A DNA stretch of 64,000 nucleotides from Blautia sp. An81 (GCF_002161285.1 NZ_NFHH01000009.1:1-64000), one strand, 5' to 3'. Numbered from the stretch's first letter, positions 22,428 through 30,844 are shown. The notes: generated by a model not told the origin, from the sequence alone. Translations and numbers: made by a program.

Positions 22428-22457
22428 GCCGTAGCTTACAAAGCTGCGGCGCTTTTT
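22428..22457 (+). terminator. Intrinsic terminator
   Basis: GCCGTAGCTT (22428-22437) pairs with AAGCTGCGGC (22441-22450) across a three-base loop, followed by GCTTTTTG. It is downstream of the winged-helix regulator. Confidence 0.75.
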
Positions 22458-22508
22458 GTATCGACACATTTCTATCTTATCCCCCAATGTTCATCAAGAT
22501 ATGCCATT

Positions 22509-22546
22509 GAGCGCGCACCTGGAACCAAACAGGTATGCGCTCTTTT
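22509..22546 (+). terminator. Second terminator-like hairpin
   Basis: GAGCGC (22509-22514) with GCGCTC (22537-22542), and an inner ACCTG/CAGGT helix, followed by TTTTGC. It is 130 bases before the sigma-factor start, so it may act as an attenuator. Confidence 0.6.
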
Positions 22547-22557
22547 GCTATATACAA

Positions 22558-22575
22558 GCAGGACAAGCCTGGAGG
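22558..22575 (+). repeat. 18-base direct repeat, copy 1
   Basis: GCAGGACAAGCCTGGAGG, identical to 23154-23171. The sequence after both copies is also alike (a GCAGA and a CCGGC block about 12-24 bases later), suggesting a structured motif of about 50 bases on either side of the sigma-factor gene. Confidence 0.65.
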
Positions 22576-22675
22576 ACTACTCTGTAGCAGATGGTACTCC
22601 CGGCTGCCGCTCCCCGCCCTCTGGTTTCGATTTTGCCAGCTATCAACTTAAAAATCGAAATTGGAGGACACCCTA

Positions 22676-23098
22676 ATGAAAGAGATCAATTTGAGGGATT
22701 ACTACCCTTTTTATACAACAGATATGATCGTGGAAGTGCCGGACGAGGTTGCCGATTTGCTCTACGAATACAAATTGAGTGAGGCAGCTCATTTCCTGCG
22801 TACATACCGGCATAAGGCTTATTTTTCGCTGGACTATGATGCCAATGTTGAGCGTGACGCTCTGGTAATTGTCCTGACGCCTGCGGATATTTTGGAACGG
22901 AAAGAAGAAAATGCCAAGCTGTATCAGGCACTTGCCTCTTTGCCGGAGAAACAGCGGAATCGGATTTATGCGCATTATTTTCTTGGCATGAGCAAATCAG
23001 ATATTGCAAAAGCGGAGGGCATCCATAAGAGCCGAATTACTCGTTCTATCAATGCCGGCTTGCGAAGTCTGGAAAAGTTTTTGAAAGAACTTTCCTGA
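22676..23098 (+). CDS. RNA polymerase sigma-70-family factor
   Basis: A 140-residue protein whose second half is sigma region 4: L-P-E-K-Q-R-N-R-I-Y-A-H-Y-F near residues 90-103 and the helix-turn-helix M-S-K-S-D-I-A-K-A-E-G-I-H-K-S-R-I. The N-terminal half is short and does not show a clear region 2, as in the sigma-like ORFs of Tn916/Tn1549 elements. ATG 22676 follows TTGGAGGAC. It probably drives or tunes ICE recombination genes downstream. It is bracketed by two copies of an 18-base repeat. Confidence 0.8.
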   Translation: MKEINLRDYYPFYTTDMIVEVPDEVADLLYEYKLSEAAHFLRTYRHKAYFSLDYDANVERDALVIVLTPADILERKEENAKLYQALASLPEKQRNRIYAHYFLGMSKSDIAKAEGIHKSRITRSINAGLRSLEKFLKELS

Positions 23099-23153
23099 CA
23101 GACGGCAACTTTGCCCCCGAAAATGAAATGAATAATAGAGGGACATATTTTCG

Positions 23154-23171
23154 GCAGGACAAGCCTGGAGG
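23154..23171 (+). repeat. 18-base direct repeat, copy 2
   Basis: GCAGGACAAGCCTGGAGG, 596 bases after copy 1 and 55 bases after the sigma-factor stop, followed by a GC-rich stretch able to form a hairpin. Confidence 0.65.
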
Positions 23172-23699
23172 GTGTGGCCGTGTGGCAGACGCCCCGGCAC
23201 ACAGCAGACGTGAATTGTCATAACTGCCCGCCCTCTCCTGTTCTTTGACAACTGAATATACGTTGCCATAGGTACGTCATTCTGTGTTCCGAGCGGCAAA
23301 TGGGGCGGCGCAATGACAGACAGCTAAGGAGGTGATGCACCGGCTGTCCGAGCGATCCACGCAACCCATTGACCTGGCTGTGGCAGGCCGGGCGCGACAA
23401 CGACGCAGATCACAATGGTACTTTTTCACAACCTCTCACGGACTTGAAGGGGAGTTCCTGCCCTGTGCGCTTGCTCTGGCAAAGCGGCGGCAATGGCGGG
23501 GCTATGATGCGGTAAAGCTGGCCGCAGCCTATGGCAGCCCCGCTCTGCTTGATGCAGGGCTGCCGGGGGGCGTGGCAAATACGGCATAACAAAATCGAAA
23601 TCAGATACCATGAGCCGGGCCTGCTTCCTTATGGATGGGTCCGGCTTATTCATGTGGTTTTGATGTCACTATATTGCAGAACGGAAAGGAGCGTGTGCC
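23172..23699 (+). other. Gene-poor region with one weak ORF
   Basis: About 530 bases between the repeat and the next clear gene. A frame at 23332-23589 (85 codons) has a perfect-looking ribosome site AAGGAGGTGAT (23327-23337), but that site overlaps its GTG/ATG starts. Its product is arginine- and alanine-rich without a recognisable domain. It may be a decayed gene or a chance frame in GC-rich DNA. Confidence 0.4.
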
Positions 23700-23930
23700 A
23701 TGCAGGAACCATATACTTTATCAGGACAGAAGGATATTTCTGCTGAACCGCTGGCGGATATTCGCCATGTGTCAGTAAATAAAGACTTATCCAGAGAAGA
23801 ACGGATCGCCGAGTTTGTCCGGCAGATCAAAGACCCCTACTGCTTCAAGTGTGGCAAGTTTACTGTCCGGGCCAGCTTCGCCCAGGGCGGCGCTACACTG
23901 GAAGAATGTTTGCAGGGCGTCTTACGGTAA
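23700..23930 (+). CDS. DUF6870-like small protein
   Basis: A 76-residue protein with I-R-H-V-S-V-N-K-D-L, then E-E-R-I-A-E-F-V-R-Q-I-K-D-P-Y and C-F-K-C-G-K-F-T-V, ending L-E-E-C-L-Q-G-V-L. This fits, from memory, the DUF6870 family found just upstream of ICE recombinases in Clostridia. ATG 23700 follows GAAAGGA (23684-23690). Placed 135 bases before the recombinases, it is a candidate for an excision-control or accessory factor, but that is inference. Confidence 0.65.
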   Translation: MQEPYTLSGQKDISAEPLADIRHVSVNKDLSREERIAEFVRQIKDPYCFKCGKFTVRASFAQGGATLEECLQGVLR

Positions 23931-24017
23931 ATTTTTTTGAATTGGGGGCTGCTTTTTCCCGCGGGGAGCGTTATAATATTCTTGGGAAAAGGAATTGAAT
24001 AACGAATGTACGAACTG

Positions 24018-24063
24018 CACTCCTTGAATTGCGGGATTTTTCCGCGACGAAAGGAGTGTTTTT
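24018..24063 (+). promoter_or_regulatory. Hairpin hiding the recombinase ribosome site
   Basis: CACTCCTT (24018-24025) pairs with AAGGAGTG (24051-24058), with an inner GCGG/CCGC helix, followed by TTTTTG and then ATG 24066. The 3' arm is the ribosome-binding site itself. This looks like an attenuator or translation lock controlling the three recombinases. A candidate -10, TATAAT, lies at 23972-23977. Confidence 0.6.
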
Positions 24064-24065
24064 GT

Positions 24066-25703
24066 ATGCAGGTTTACAGAGCGATCAAGTATATCCGTCT
24101 CTCTTATACGGATGACAAATCAACGGAAAGCGACAGTGTTGCGAACCAAAGAAAACTGATTGATAACTATATCGTCCAGCACCCGGAGATTGAGGTTGTG
24201 GACGAAAAGATTGACGACGGTTACAGCGGAGTCCTTTTTGACCGGCCAGCATTTCAGGAAATGATGGAACTTATCAAGGAAGGCAAAGCCAACTGTGTCA
24301 TTGTCAAGGACCTGTCCCGGCTGGGACGTGAGTACATTGAAACAGGGCGCTATATGCGCCGGGTATTTCCTGCCTATGGGGTACGCTTTATTGCGATCAA
24401 CGATAATGTGGACACCCTGAATGACACGGGCGACGATCTGACCGTTTCCGTAAAAAACATAATGAATGAGGCGTACAGCCGGGATATTTCCATTAAGACC
24501 CGGAGCGCCCTGGATGTGAAGCGGCGCAGCGGCGATTTTGTCGGGGCTTTCGCTGTCTATGGCTACATCAAGACCGGTGACAAGCACAAGCGCCTGGAGG
24601 TTGACGAGTATGCCGCCAATGTGGTACAGGACATTTTCAGGAAACGCCTGGAGGGGTTCAGTGCGGCACATATTGCAAATGAGCTGAACCGGCTGGGTAT
24701 TCTCTCCCCGCTGGCATATAAAAGGAGCCAGGGGATGCCCCATGCAAAGGGAGGATATACAGATAAAAAGGACTGTCGCTGGTCGGCAACGACCATTATC
24801 CGTATTTTGCAGGACGAAACCTACACGGGTACGCTGGTGCAGGGCCGGCAGACCACACCCCACTTCAAATTAAAGGAGCGGGAAAACAAGCCGGAAGATG
24901 AATGGATTCGGGTGGAGGACACCCATGAAGCGATTGTGGAGCGGCACGACTTCGACCTGGTACAGAGGATCAAGCGGATCGATACCCGGACTTCCCCAAA
25001 GGAAAATAAGGTGTACCTGTTTTCCGGTATTCTGATCTGTGGGTGCTGCGGCTGCCGGATGACCCGGAAAACCAACCACTACAAAGGCAGGGAGTATCAC
25101 TATTACTACTGCCCGACAGGAAAGAAAGGCGGCTGCAATGGTTCCGTCATGCTCAAAGAGGAAGATTTGATTGAGTGTGTCCGGGACAGTCTGAAAGGCC
25201 ATATTGACAATGTGGCCTCCCTGGATGCCCTTCTCTCAGGTATCAGCCAGGAACGGATCAACCGGGAGCTGGCCCAGGAATATGCTGGGCAGATCGCCGC
25301 CAATGAAAAACGCATGGCAAAGATTGAGGGCTTCAAGACAAAGCTCTATGAGAACCTTGTCAGCGGCATTTTGACGAAAGAGGAATTTCTTTCTTATAAG
25401 CGCAAGTACAATGCGGATATTGACCTGCTGAAACAGGCCATTGCCGAGCTGAACGAAAAGCTGACCGATGTGCTGGAAAACCGGAGCGAGCGCAACCGCT
25501 GGATGGCCCATTTTATGAAGTTCTCCACTCTGGAGGATTTGGACCGCCGGGTGGTGGCACAGCTTATACGTAGCATTACAGTTTTGGGAAAGAATGACCT
25601 ACATATTGAATTCAACTATCAGGATGAATACCAGAAGGCATTAAAGCTCGCAAAGCAGGCGGCGGAGACCGTTGTGCAGTTCAAGGAAAGGATGGTGGGA
25701 TAA
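24066..25703 (+). CDS. Large serine recombinase 1
   Basis: A 545-residue site-specific recombinase of the large serine family. The resolvase domain has catalytic Ser13 in Y-I-R-L-S-Y and the conserved V-K-D-L-S-R-L-G-R near residue 80. The recombinase domain follows (G-Y-I-K-T-G-D). A zinc ribbon has C-G-C-C-G-C near 325 and a second cysteine set near 350. A coiled-coil C-terminus follows. ATG 24066 is chosen for its ribosome site; a longer in-frame start at ATG 24006 exists. It is the first of three consecutive recombinases and abuts the next with no gap. It probably acts in ICE integration or excision. Confidence 0.92.
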   Translation: MQVYRAIKYIRLSYTDDKSTESDSVANQRKLIDNYIVQHPEIEVVDEKIDDGYSGVLFDRPAFQEMMELIKEGKANCVIVKDLSRLGREYIETGRYMRRVFPAYGVRFIAINDNVDTLNDTGDDLTVSVKNIMNEAYSRDISIKTRSALDVKRRSGDFVGAFAVYGYIKTGDKHKRLEVDEYAANVVQDIFRKRLEGFSAAHIANELNRLGILSPLAYKRSQGMPHAKGGYTDKKDCRWSATTIIRILQDETYTGTLVQGRQTTPHFKLKERENKPEDEWIRVEDTHEAIVERHDFDLVQRIKRIDTRTSPKENKVYLFSGILICGCCGCRMTRKTNHYKGREYHYYYCPTGKKGGCNGSVMLKEEDLIECVRDSLKGHIDNVASLDALLSGISQERINRELAQEYAGQIAANEKRMAKIEGFKTKLYENLVSGILTKEEFLSYKRKYNADIDLLKQAIAELNEKLTDVLENRSERNRWMAHFMKFSTLEDLDRRVVAQLIRSITVLGKNDLHIEFNYQDEYQKALKLAKQAAETVVQFKERMVG

Positions 25704-27362
25704 ATGGCAAGAAAGAGCAGAAAGAATCAGACGGCAACGCCGGTGTGCGATACTTCCCTCTATATCCGCACCGCCCTTTATATCCGGCTGTCCGTGGAGG
25801 ATAACAAAAAGCGCGGACATTCCATTGAGAACCAAAAGCTGGTGCTGGAAAACTTTCTGGCAGGAAGGCCGGAATTTGTTGTTTACAACACCTATGTGGA
25901 CAACGGCGCTACAGGCACCAATTTCCACCGTCCGGGTTTCCAGCAGATGCTTTCTGATATTGAGGCCGGGCTGATCGACTGTGTGATCGTAAAGGATTTG
26001 TCCCGGCTGGGACGCAATTCCATTGATACCGGCTACTATATCGAGCAGTATTTCCGGGCGCATCAGATACGCTTTATCGCCCTAACAGACCAGTTTGACA
26101 CAGCGGATGCCAGCAACCTTCACGGCGGTATTATGCTGCCCCTGAAAAACATGATAAATGAAGCCTATGCGCTGGACATTGGGCGCAAGATCAAAGCCCA
26201 GGCAAGGCAGGCCATGAAAGACGGTGAATACATTGGCGCACGGGCCCCTTATGGCTACCGGAAAGACCCGGAGAACTGCCATAAACTGCTCATTGACCCG
26301 GAGGCCGCCGAGGTTGTATTTCAGATTTTCCAGTGGGCTTATGAGCATGTAGGGCTGAATGATATTGCCCGCAGGCTGAACGAACAGGGCATACAGACGC
26401 CCAGCCACCGGAAACGTGCCACGGGCGAGATCACCCATGAAAACCTGGTCGGCTCCGGCAAATGGCAGACCCGCACGGTTGCAAAGATACTGGACAGTGA
26501 AGTTTATACCGGTGATCTGGTGCAGGGCAAGACAAAAATTGTGGACCACCAGCAGGTACAGGCAGACGAGGATAACCTGATTATCGCCACCAATACCCAT
26601 GAGGCCATTATCAGCCATGAAGTTTTTGAGGCAGTAAAGGCATACCGCAGGCAGGTGTGCGAAGAAAGCAAGGCACATGAGGTTGACCCTTATACCCCGA
26701 ACATCTTTAAGGGGAAAGTGTTCTGCGCCCACTGTGGCGGCAGCCTCCATCGGCAGCGCAATAAGCGGAAGAAAGGGTCGGATGTTTACCTGTTCCATTG
26801 TCTCACCAAAAGCCGTGTAGACAAGAACGGGTGCCTGGGTGTTTCCGTCACCGAAAAGGATCTGCTCGATGCTGTTGTTGCCATATTGCAGCAGGAATTG
26901 ACGGTTGCTTTAGGTAATTATTCCTTTGTCTTAGAGGCAGAGGTAAAACGGAAGAAAGAGCGTGATGATCTGAAAGCGGGCATTTCCGCAAAGAAGCAGG
27001 AAATTGATAGGAACCGCCGTTTTGTCCGTGGTCTTTATGAGAACTTCGTGCAGAAAGTGCTTACCAGTGAAGAATACTTCACCATGAAAAAGGATTATGA
27101 AGCAGCCATTGCCAAACTCTCTGACGAGATCAGCACTTTGGAAAACGGGCTTGCCGTCATGGACGCTCAGCTTGCCAAATATAAGGAGCTGGAACAGGAT
27201 GCAAAAGTCCTGGAAAAAGATCATACCCTGACCGCTGCCCTGATTGACAGGCTGATTGAGAGGATCGAGATTACCCATGACAAGGAAATCCGTGTGAGCT
27301 TCCGCTTCAAGAGTGAATTTGAGGAATATGGAAAGGCGGTGGAACAATGCAGAAATTTGTAA
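25704..27362 (+). CDS. Large serine recombinase 2
   Basis: A 552-residue serine recombinase. An N-terminal extension of about 20 residues precedes catalytic Ser30 in Y-I-R-L-S-V-E-D. The motif V-K-D-L-S-R-L-G-R is near residue 98, the recombinase domain has G-Y-R-K-D-P-E, and the zinc ribbon starts C-A-H-C-G-G near 341. The C-terminal helices are coiled-coil-like. ATG 25704 comes directly after the previous stop, and the end overlaps recombinase 3 by 16 bases, so all three are translationally coupled. It is similar in layout to its neighbours but clearly diverged, not a recent duplicate. Confidence 0.92.
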   Translation: MARKSRKNQTATPVCDTSLYIRTALYIRLSVEDNKKRGHSIENQKLVLENFLAGRPEFVVYNTYVDNGATGTNFHRPGFQQMLSDIEAGLIDCVIVKDLSRLGRNSIDTGYYIEQYFRAHQIRFIALTDQFDTADASNLHGGIMLPLKNMINEAYALDIGRKIKAQARQAMKDGEYIGARAPYGYRKDPENCHKLLIDPEAAEVVFQIFQWAYEHVGLNDIARRLNEQGIQTPSHRKRATGEITHENLVGSGKWQTRTVAKILDSEVYTGDLVQGKTKIVDHQQVQADEDNLIIATNTHEAIISHEVFEAVKAYRRQVCEESKAHEVDPYTPNIFKGKVFCAHCGGSLHRQRNKRKKGSDVYLFHCLTKSRVDKNGCLGVSVTEKDLLDAVVAILQQELTVALGNYSFVLEAEVKRKKERDDLKAGISAKKQEIDRNRRFVRGLYENFVQKVLTSEEYFTMKKDYEAAIAKLSDEISTLENGLAVMDAQLAKYKELEQDAKVLEKDHTLTAALIDRLIERIEITHDKEIRVSFRFKSEFEEYGKAVEQCRNL

Positions 27363-28915
27363 TCGCATTTTATATCCGTCTTTCTTTGGAGGACACAAAA
27401 ACCGAAAGCATGAGTATTCCCAACCAGCGGGCGATCCTGCGGGAACACGCCATGTCGCTGGCGGAATGGGACCGGGCCGAGGTTTTGGAGTTTGTAGACA
27501 ACGGGCACAGCGGCGCAAATTTTGAGCGTCCTGCCGTTCAGGAGCTTTTGGAAATGGTTCAGGCCGGAAAGATCGACTGTATCATGGTGAAAGACCTTTC
27601 CCGCTTTGGCCGTAACAGCATTGAGACCGGATATTTCATTGAGCGGGTATTTCCCCTGTACCATACGCGGTTTATCTCTGTCAGTGATGATTTTGACACC
27701 ATCAATTTCAAGGGAGATACCGGGGGCATTGATGTGGCCTTTAAGTATCTTATCAGTGAGTGCTACAGCCGGGATATGTCGGTCAAGACGAAAACCGCCA
27801 AATACGCAAAAATGCAGCGCGGCGAGTACCAGAGCAAGATTTGCCCCTATGGGTACCGGAAAAGCGCGGATGGACGTATGGAGATTGACGAGAATGTGGC
27901 TGAAATTGTCCGCCTGATCTTTCGGTGGGCTGCCGAGGGAACCACAGCGGCGGAGATTACCAGGAAGTTGTTCCGGCGGAATATCCCCACACCTGGAGAA
28001 TACCGCAAGAGCAAGGGACAGAGCTTCTATGATGTATCGCGGACGCATGGAACATGGAGCAGTTCAACCGTCCTGCGTATGTTGGAGGATGAACGCTATA
28101 TCGGCACCTATGTCATAGGCAAGCGGGCTGTTACCGAGATCGGCGGGCACCGCATAAGGCTGAAAGATGAAAGCGAATGGTACAAGATACCGGATCACCA
28201 TCCGGCGATTGTCAGCAAAGAGTTATTCGAGCAGGCAAAAGCCGGCATACGCCGCTTTTCTATCCCAAACAAAAAGCAGCATGATTACCCTCTACGCGGG
28301 AAAGTGTTCTGCGGCTGCTGCGACCATGCACTGTCACGGACTACACAATATCCGAAGTTCTATTGTCGGCACTCCCAGGTAAACACGGATTTTGCTTGTC
28401 ATGGTATGTCGGTCAAGGCGGAGGAATTGGAAACGGCTGTATTTCAGATCATCCGGGCACAGGTAGATACCGTGCTGGGGGTTGATGGAGACGGCAAAGA
28501 CAACCTTGATTTGCAGGTTATTCAGCAAGCAGAATATGAGAAGAAAGTTCAGGTTTTGCAGGATGCCAAACGGCAGCTTTATGAGCAGTTTGCCCTTGGT
28601 GAGATCGACCTGGGCACTTACAAAGAGCAGAAAGCCAGATATGACGCAGAGCTGGTCCGAGTGAAGAATGTCTGCACAATGGCAGCGGCACAGACCAAAC
28701 AGGCCCAGGCAGACTATGAGGCCAAAGTCAAGCGGCGGGAAATCATAAGGGAAGTTTCCGGGGCCGACAGTCTGACACAATCACTGATTGATGCCTTAAT
28801 TGACAAGGTGTATGTGTTTCCTGGAAACCGGATCGAGATAGTCTATAAAATGCAGGATGTCTTTAACATTTCAGCAAACAGGGGAACAGGCAATGAAAGC
28901 GGCGTTTTACTGTAG
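27347..28915 (+). CDS. Large serine recombinase 3
   Basis: A 522-residue serine recombinase with catalytic Ser13 in Y-I-R-L-S-L-E-D, V-K-D-L-S-R-F-G-R-N-S near residue 83, a recombinase domain (Y-G-Y-R-K-S-A-D), a zinc ribbon C-G-C-C-D-H and C-R-H-x12-C-H-G, and a helical C-terminus. It starts inside the end of recombinase 2. Triplets of such enzymes occur in some clostridial mobile elements; pairs are known from SCCmec (CcrAB). Division of labour among the three is not known here. Confidence 0.92.
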   Translation: MQKFVIAFYIRLSLEDTKTESMSIPNQRAILREHAMSLAEWDRAEVLEFVDNGHSGANFERPAVQELLEMVQAGKIDCIMVKDLSRFGRNSIETGYFIERVFPLYHTRFISVSDDFDTINFKGDTGGIDVAFKYLISECYSRDMSVKTKTAKYAKMQRGEYQSKICPYGYRKSADGRMEIDENVAEIVRLIFRWAAEGTTAAEITRKLFRRNIPTPGEYRKSKGQSFYDVSRTHGTWSSSTVLRMLEDERYIGTYVIGKRAVTEIGGHRIRLKDESEWYKIPDHHPAIVSKELFEQAKAGIRRFSIPNKKQHDYPLRGKVFCGCCDHALSRTTQYPKFYCRHSQVNTDFACHGMSVKAEELETAVFQIIRAQVDTVLGVDGDGKDNLDLQVIQQAEYEKKVQVLQDAKRQLYEQFALGEIDLGTYKEQKARYDAELVRVKNVCTMAAAQTKQAQADYEAKVKRREIIREVSGADSLTQSLIDALIDKVYVFPGNRIEIVYKMQDVFNISANRGTGNESGVLL

Positions 28916-29051
28916 AATCGGCAACCAAGTGTTTGCATGTGTTTTACCGGATGAAAGGCACAAGTTGAGGGCCTTCCTTAATGCCGAGCAAAAGCGCGAA
29001 GCACAGGAAAGCCCTAAGAGAAATCGCCATTTCAAATTTGAAAAAAGATAG
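28893..29051 (+). CDS. 52-aa protein at the ICE right end
   Basis: Starts at ATG 28893 inside the end of recombinase 3. The opening M-K-A-A-F-Y-C-R-I resembles the first strand of serine recombinases, followed by a charged, lysine- and arginine-rich tail. It may be a remnant of a fourth recombinase or a small accessory DNA-binding protein. It is the last frame before the ICE boundary. No good ribosome site beyond GGGGAACAGG is visible. Confidence 0.4.
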   Translation: MKAAFYCRIGNQVFACVLPDERHKLRAFLNAEQKREAQESPKRNRHFKFEKR

Positions 29052-29081
29052 AAATTTTTTTGTCGTGGGCTTGACATACGG

Positions 29082-30143
29082 GTGCCGAAGACAATGGGAG
29101 TGGAATAATTTGTTGCCGAGTTCATAATGAACGACTCTTGCACAATATTTAAAAGAATCCGGAGTAAGCAGTTCACCATTCTCTTTTACACAAAGCGGCA
29201 TGATCTCTTTATAAGGAACATTCATATCTGACCGGAACTGAGCAAAAGAGTTATCTGGGAGCAGGTAGGTCTTAACATAATATGGACCATATTTCAGCTT
29301 ATTTATTTTGCGTTGCCGTATCTCGTTTTTCAGCTCCTGCTCCAGAAGATTGCCTATTTTGATGTGACGGTAGGATTCATATTTAGGAGGTTTTAAAAAC
29401 CACGTTTTTGAAACTTTGATCATTTGCCCTTTGATGTATAGTTCATGCTTCTGAAAATCTATATCTTCATTCAGATCAATAGCAAAGGTCTCACCTATGC
29501 GGATTCCGATGTTATAAGGAACAAGCAGCGATAAATAAAAACCACGATTATTTGAAAAACGTTCCAGGATTTTTTGAAATTCTTCTTTGGGGCAGACATA
29601 TTCTGCGTGTTCCTTCGCTGTAACATCAACAGGTACTTTTCCAATCTTAACTGAATTACAGGGGTTTGACTTAATATATCCGAGCGGATGTATCGCGTAA
29701 TTCATAGATGTTCGAAAGCATGACAGTACACTTTTGATCATACCTTTGGAGTACCCTTTAATTTTCAGATCATCTGTCCATTCTTGAACTTTATCTGTGG
29801 CATATTGAAAATTATTCAGTTCATATTTACCGAAACGGGGCTTTATATGTAGTCTGATTTCATACTCATAACGATTATATGTATTGTAGCTGTATCCATG
29901 ATCGATATTTTTCTTGACTGCGTTCTCTAGCCAATAATCAAGATAATCAGCTACACTGATTTGTTTTGGAGAAAATACTCTTCCTACATTTTTGTATTCT
30001 GCTATTGCCGCCGCCCTGGCCTCAAGGGCTTCCTTTTGCGTCCGGAATCCTCCTTTCTCTATTTTCTTCCGCTCTCCATTAATCTTTGCGGTATCAAAAT
30101 AGTAAGACCATGTTTTACCTCTTTTTCTTACACCTTCTGCCAT
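29082..30143 (-). pseudogene. Tyrosine integrase cut by the ICE
   Basis: A minus-strand integrase of the Tn916/phage type. The N-terminal arm-binding part has R-K-R-G-K-T-W-S-Y-Y-F near residue 5. The core-binding domain follows, then the catalytic domain with G-I-R-I-G-E (first arginine) and S-H-C-L-R-H (His and second Arg). Right after that motif the sequence changes, with P-Y-V-K-P-T-T, and the catalytic tyrosine segment is absent, so the gene is inactive. The open frame continues to 28944 only by chance through ICE DNA. Its missing end should lie at the other end of the ICE. ATG 30143 is the natural start; the longer frame includes a NYN fragment. Confidence 0.85.
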
Positions 30144-30212
30144 AAAATCATCTTCTTTTGTATGTTGCGCCGGCGCAATGACCGGCATTTTAGGGTATAA
30201 AAATAACAGCCA

Positions 30213-30479
30213 GGGAGCTTTTGTTCTCATTCCATCTATATGCTCAAACAAATCTTCTTTGATTGGAGAACGCATTGGGTCTAAAATAAAGTCAATACCC
30301 TCCCTTCGAGCTTGCTTAGCTGCGGGGACGAAATCACTATCGCCTGATATTAGAATTATCTGATCAACTTGTTTTTTAAAAGCAAGAGATGCAATATCAA
30401 TTCCGATACGCATATCCACACCTTTTTGGGAAACGGATAACATAAAAATTATACGCGCGTTTTCTATAAAAGGCTCCAT
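30213..30479 (-). pseudogene. NYN-domain (LabA-like) gene fragment
   Basis: About 89 codons match the second half of a NYN/DUF88 RNase-like domain: V-D-M-R-I-G-I-D-I-A-S-L-A, I-L-I-S-G-D-S-D-F-V-P-A with its conserved aspartates, and D-L-F-E-H-I-D-G-M. The first part of the domain is missing, and the frame runs without a stop into the downstream integrase. This looks like a deletion or insertion joint rather than a designed fusion, though a fusion protein could still be made. Confidence 0.65.
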
Positions 30480-30841
30480 TAACCAATATTGCAGTTCTTA
30501 TCATAAAATATTCTCCTTTATAAAAATACCCCTAGGCTCATCACATCCCTTATGGTGGGAGGATTACTGCTACGGGTACACTTTCATGGATGGTTATGCA
30601 AATACACGATTGCGAAACATTCTTTAATTACATCATAAATGTGATGTAATTAAAGAATGCCCTTAGTGGTAAAAAATCAATAGAAATAGAGAAAAATTCA
30701 CAAAAAATTAAAATCTTTGTGTTTAGACAAAAAGCATTATATATACACTAAAACCTTTTGCTTAAAATAGAATTTTCTGAGTCGCGTATATCTTCGGATA
30801 TTCACTTGGCCGCTCTGGTGTTGCCGCACCGGGGCGGTTTT
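30480..30841. other. AT-rich intergenic region with palindrome and repeat
   Basis: These 362 bases have no gene. They hold a perfect 18-bp inverted repeat (30618-30659), a 27-base stretch (30708-30734) almost repeated at 37158-37184, and a terminator-like hairpin at 30810-30844. Confidence 0.5.
30618..30659. repeat. Perfect 18-bp inverted repeat
   Basis: Arms 30618-30635 and 30642-30659 (CATTCTTTAATTACATCA and its complement), loop TAAATG. No T tract follows, so termination is unlikely. It could be an operator, the end of a small element or a cruciform. Confidence 0.65.
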
Positions 30842-30844
30842 TTA
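30810..30844 (+). terminator. GC-rich hairpin with T tract
   Basis: CCGCTCTGGTG (30810-30820) pairs with CACCGGGGCGG (30827-30837) including G-T pairs, followed by seven T. The T run is on the plus strand, yet no intact plus-strand gene precedes it. It adjoins the end of the minus-strand Uma2 gene. Confidence 0.5.

Larger units (their letters stand above)
22238..22675 (+). other. Structured leader region before the sigma-factor gene
   Basis: No convincing gene in these 438 bases. They hold a candidate -10 (TATAAT near 22281), a CCCCC/GGGGG hairpin around 22345-22360, two terminator-like hairpins (22428-22457 and 22509-22546) and one copy of an 18-base repeat (22558-22575). The frame 22350-22676 crosses both hairpins and looks random. 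The layout suggests regulated read-through into the sigma-factor gene. Confidence 0.45.
1..29081 (+). mobile_element. Integrative conjugative element, right-hand part
   Basis: Seen: a collinear transfer operon (topoisomerase III, MobC, relaxase and several small families typical of Tn1549/CTn4-type elements), cargo genes, a sigma factor, and three consecutive large serine recombinases as the last long genes before position 29081. Immediately right of that point a minus-strand tyrosine integrase resumes with its conserved C-terminal H-C-L-R-H motif, so the boundary falls inside that gene. Base composition shifts at the boundary and inside the cargo. The VirB4, VirD4 and VirB6-type genes expected for this family are absent and probably lie left of the window. 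The left end and the other half of the target gene are therefore not visible. The exact boundary is inferred to within a few bases around 29079-29085. Confidence 0.75.

Noticed and set aside
22350..22676. 108-codon frame upstream of the sigma factor
   Set aside because: It runs through two terminator-like hairpins and a repeat, has a poor start context, and its product looks random.
23332..23589. 85-codon frame with a perfect ribosome-site-like sequence, as a confident gene
   Set aside because: The site overlaps its own start codons and the product is low-complexity arginine/alanine-rich; it is kept only as a weak ORF in the region note.
24066..28915. Prophage integration module
   Set aside because: No phage structural, packaging or lysis genes are seen, and the recombinases are linked to relaxase and transfer genes.
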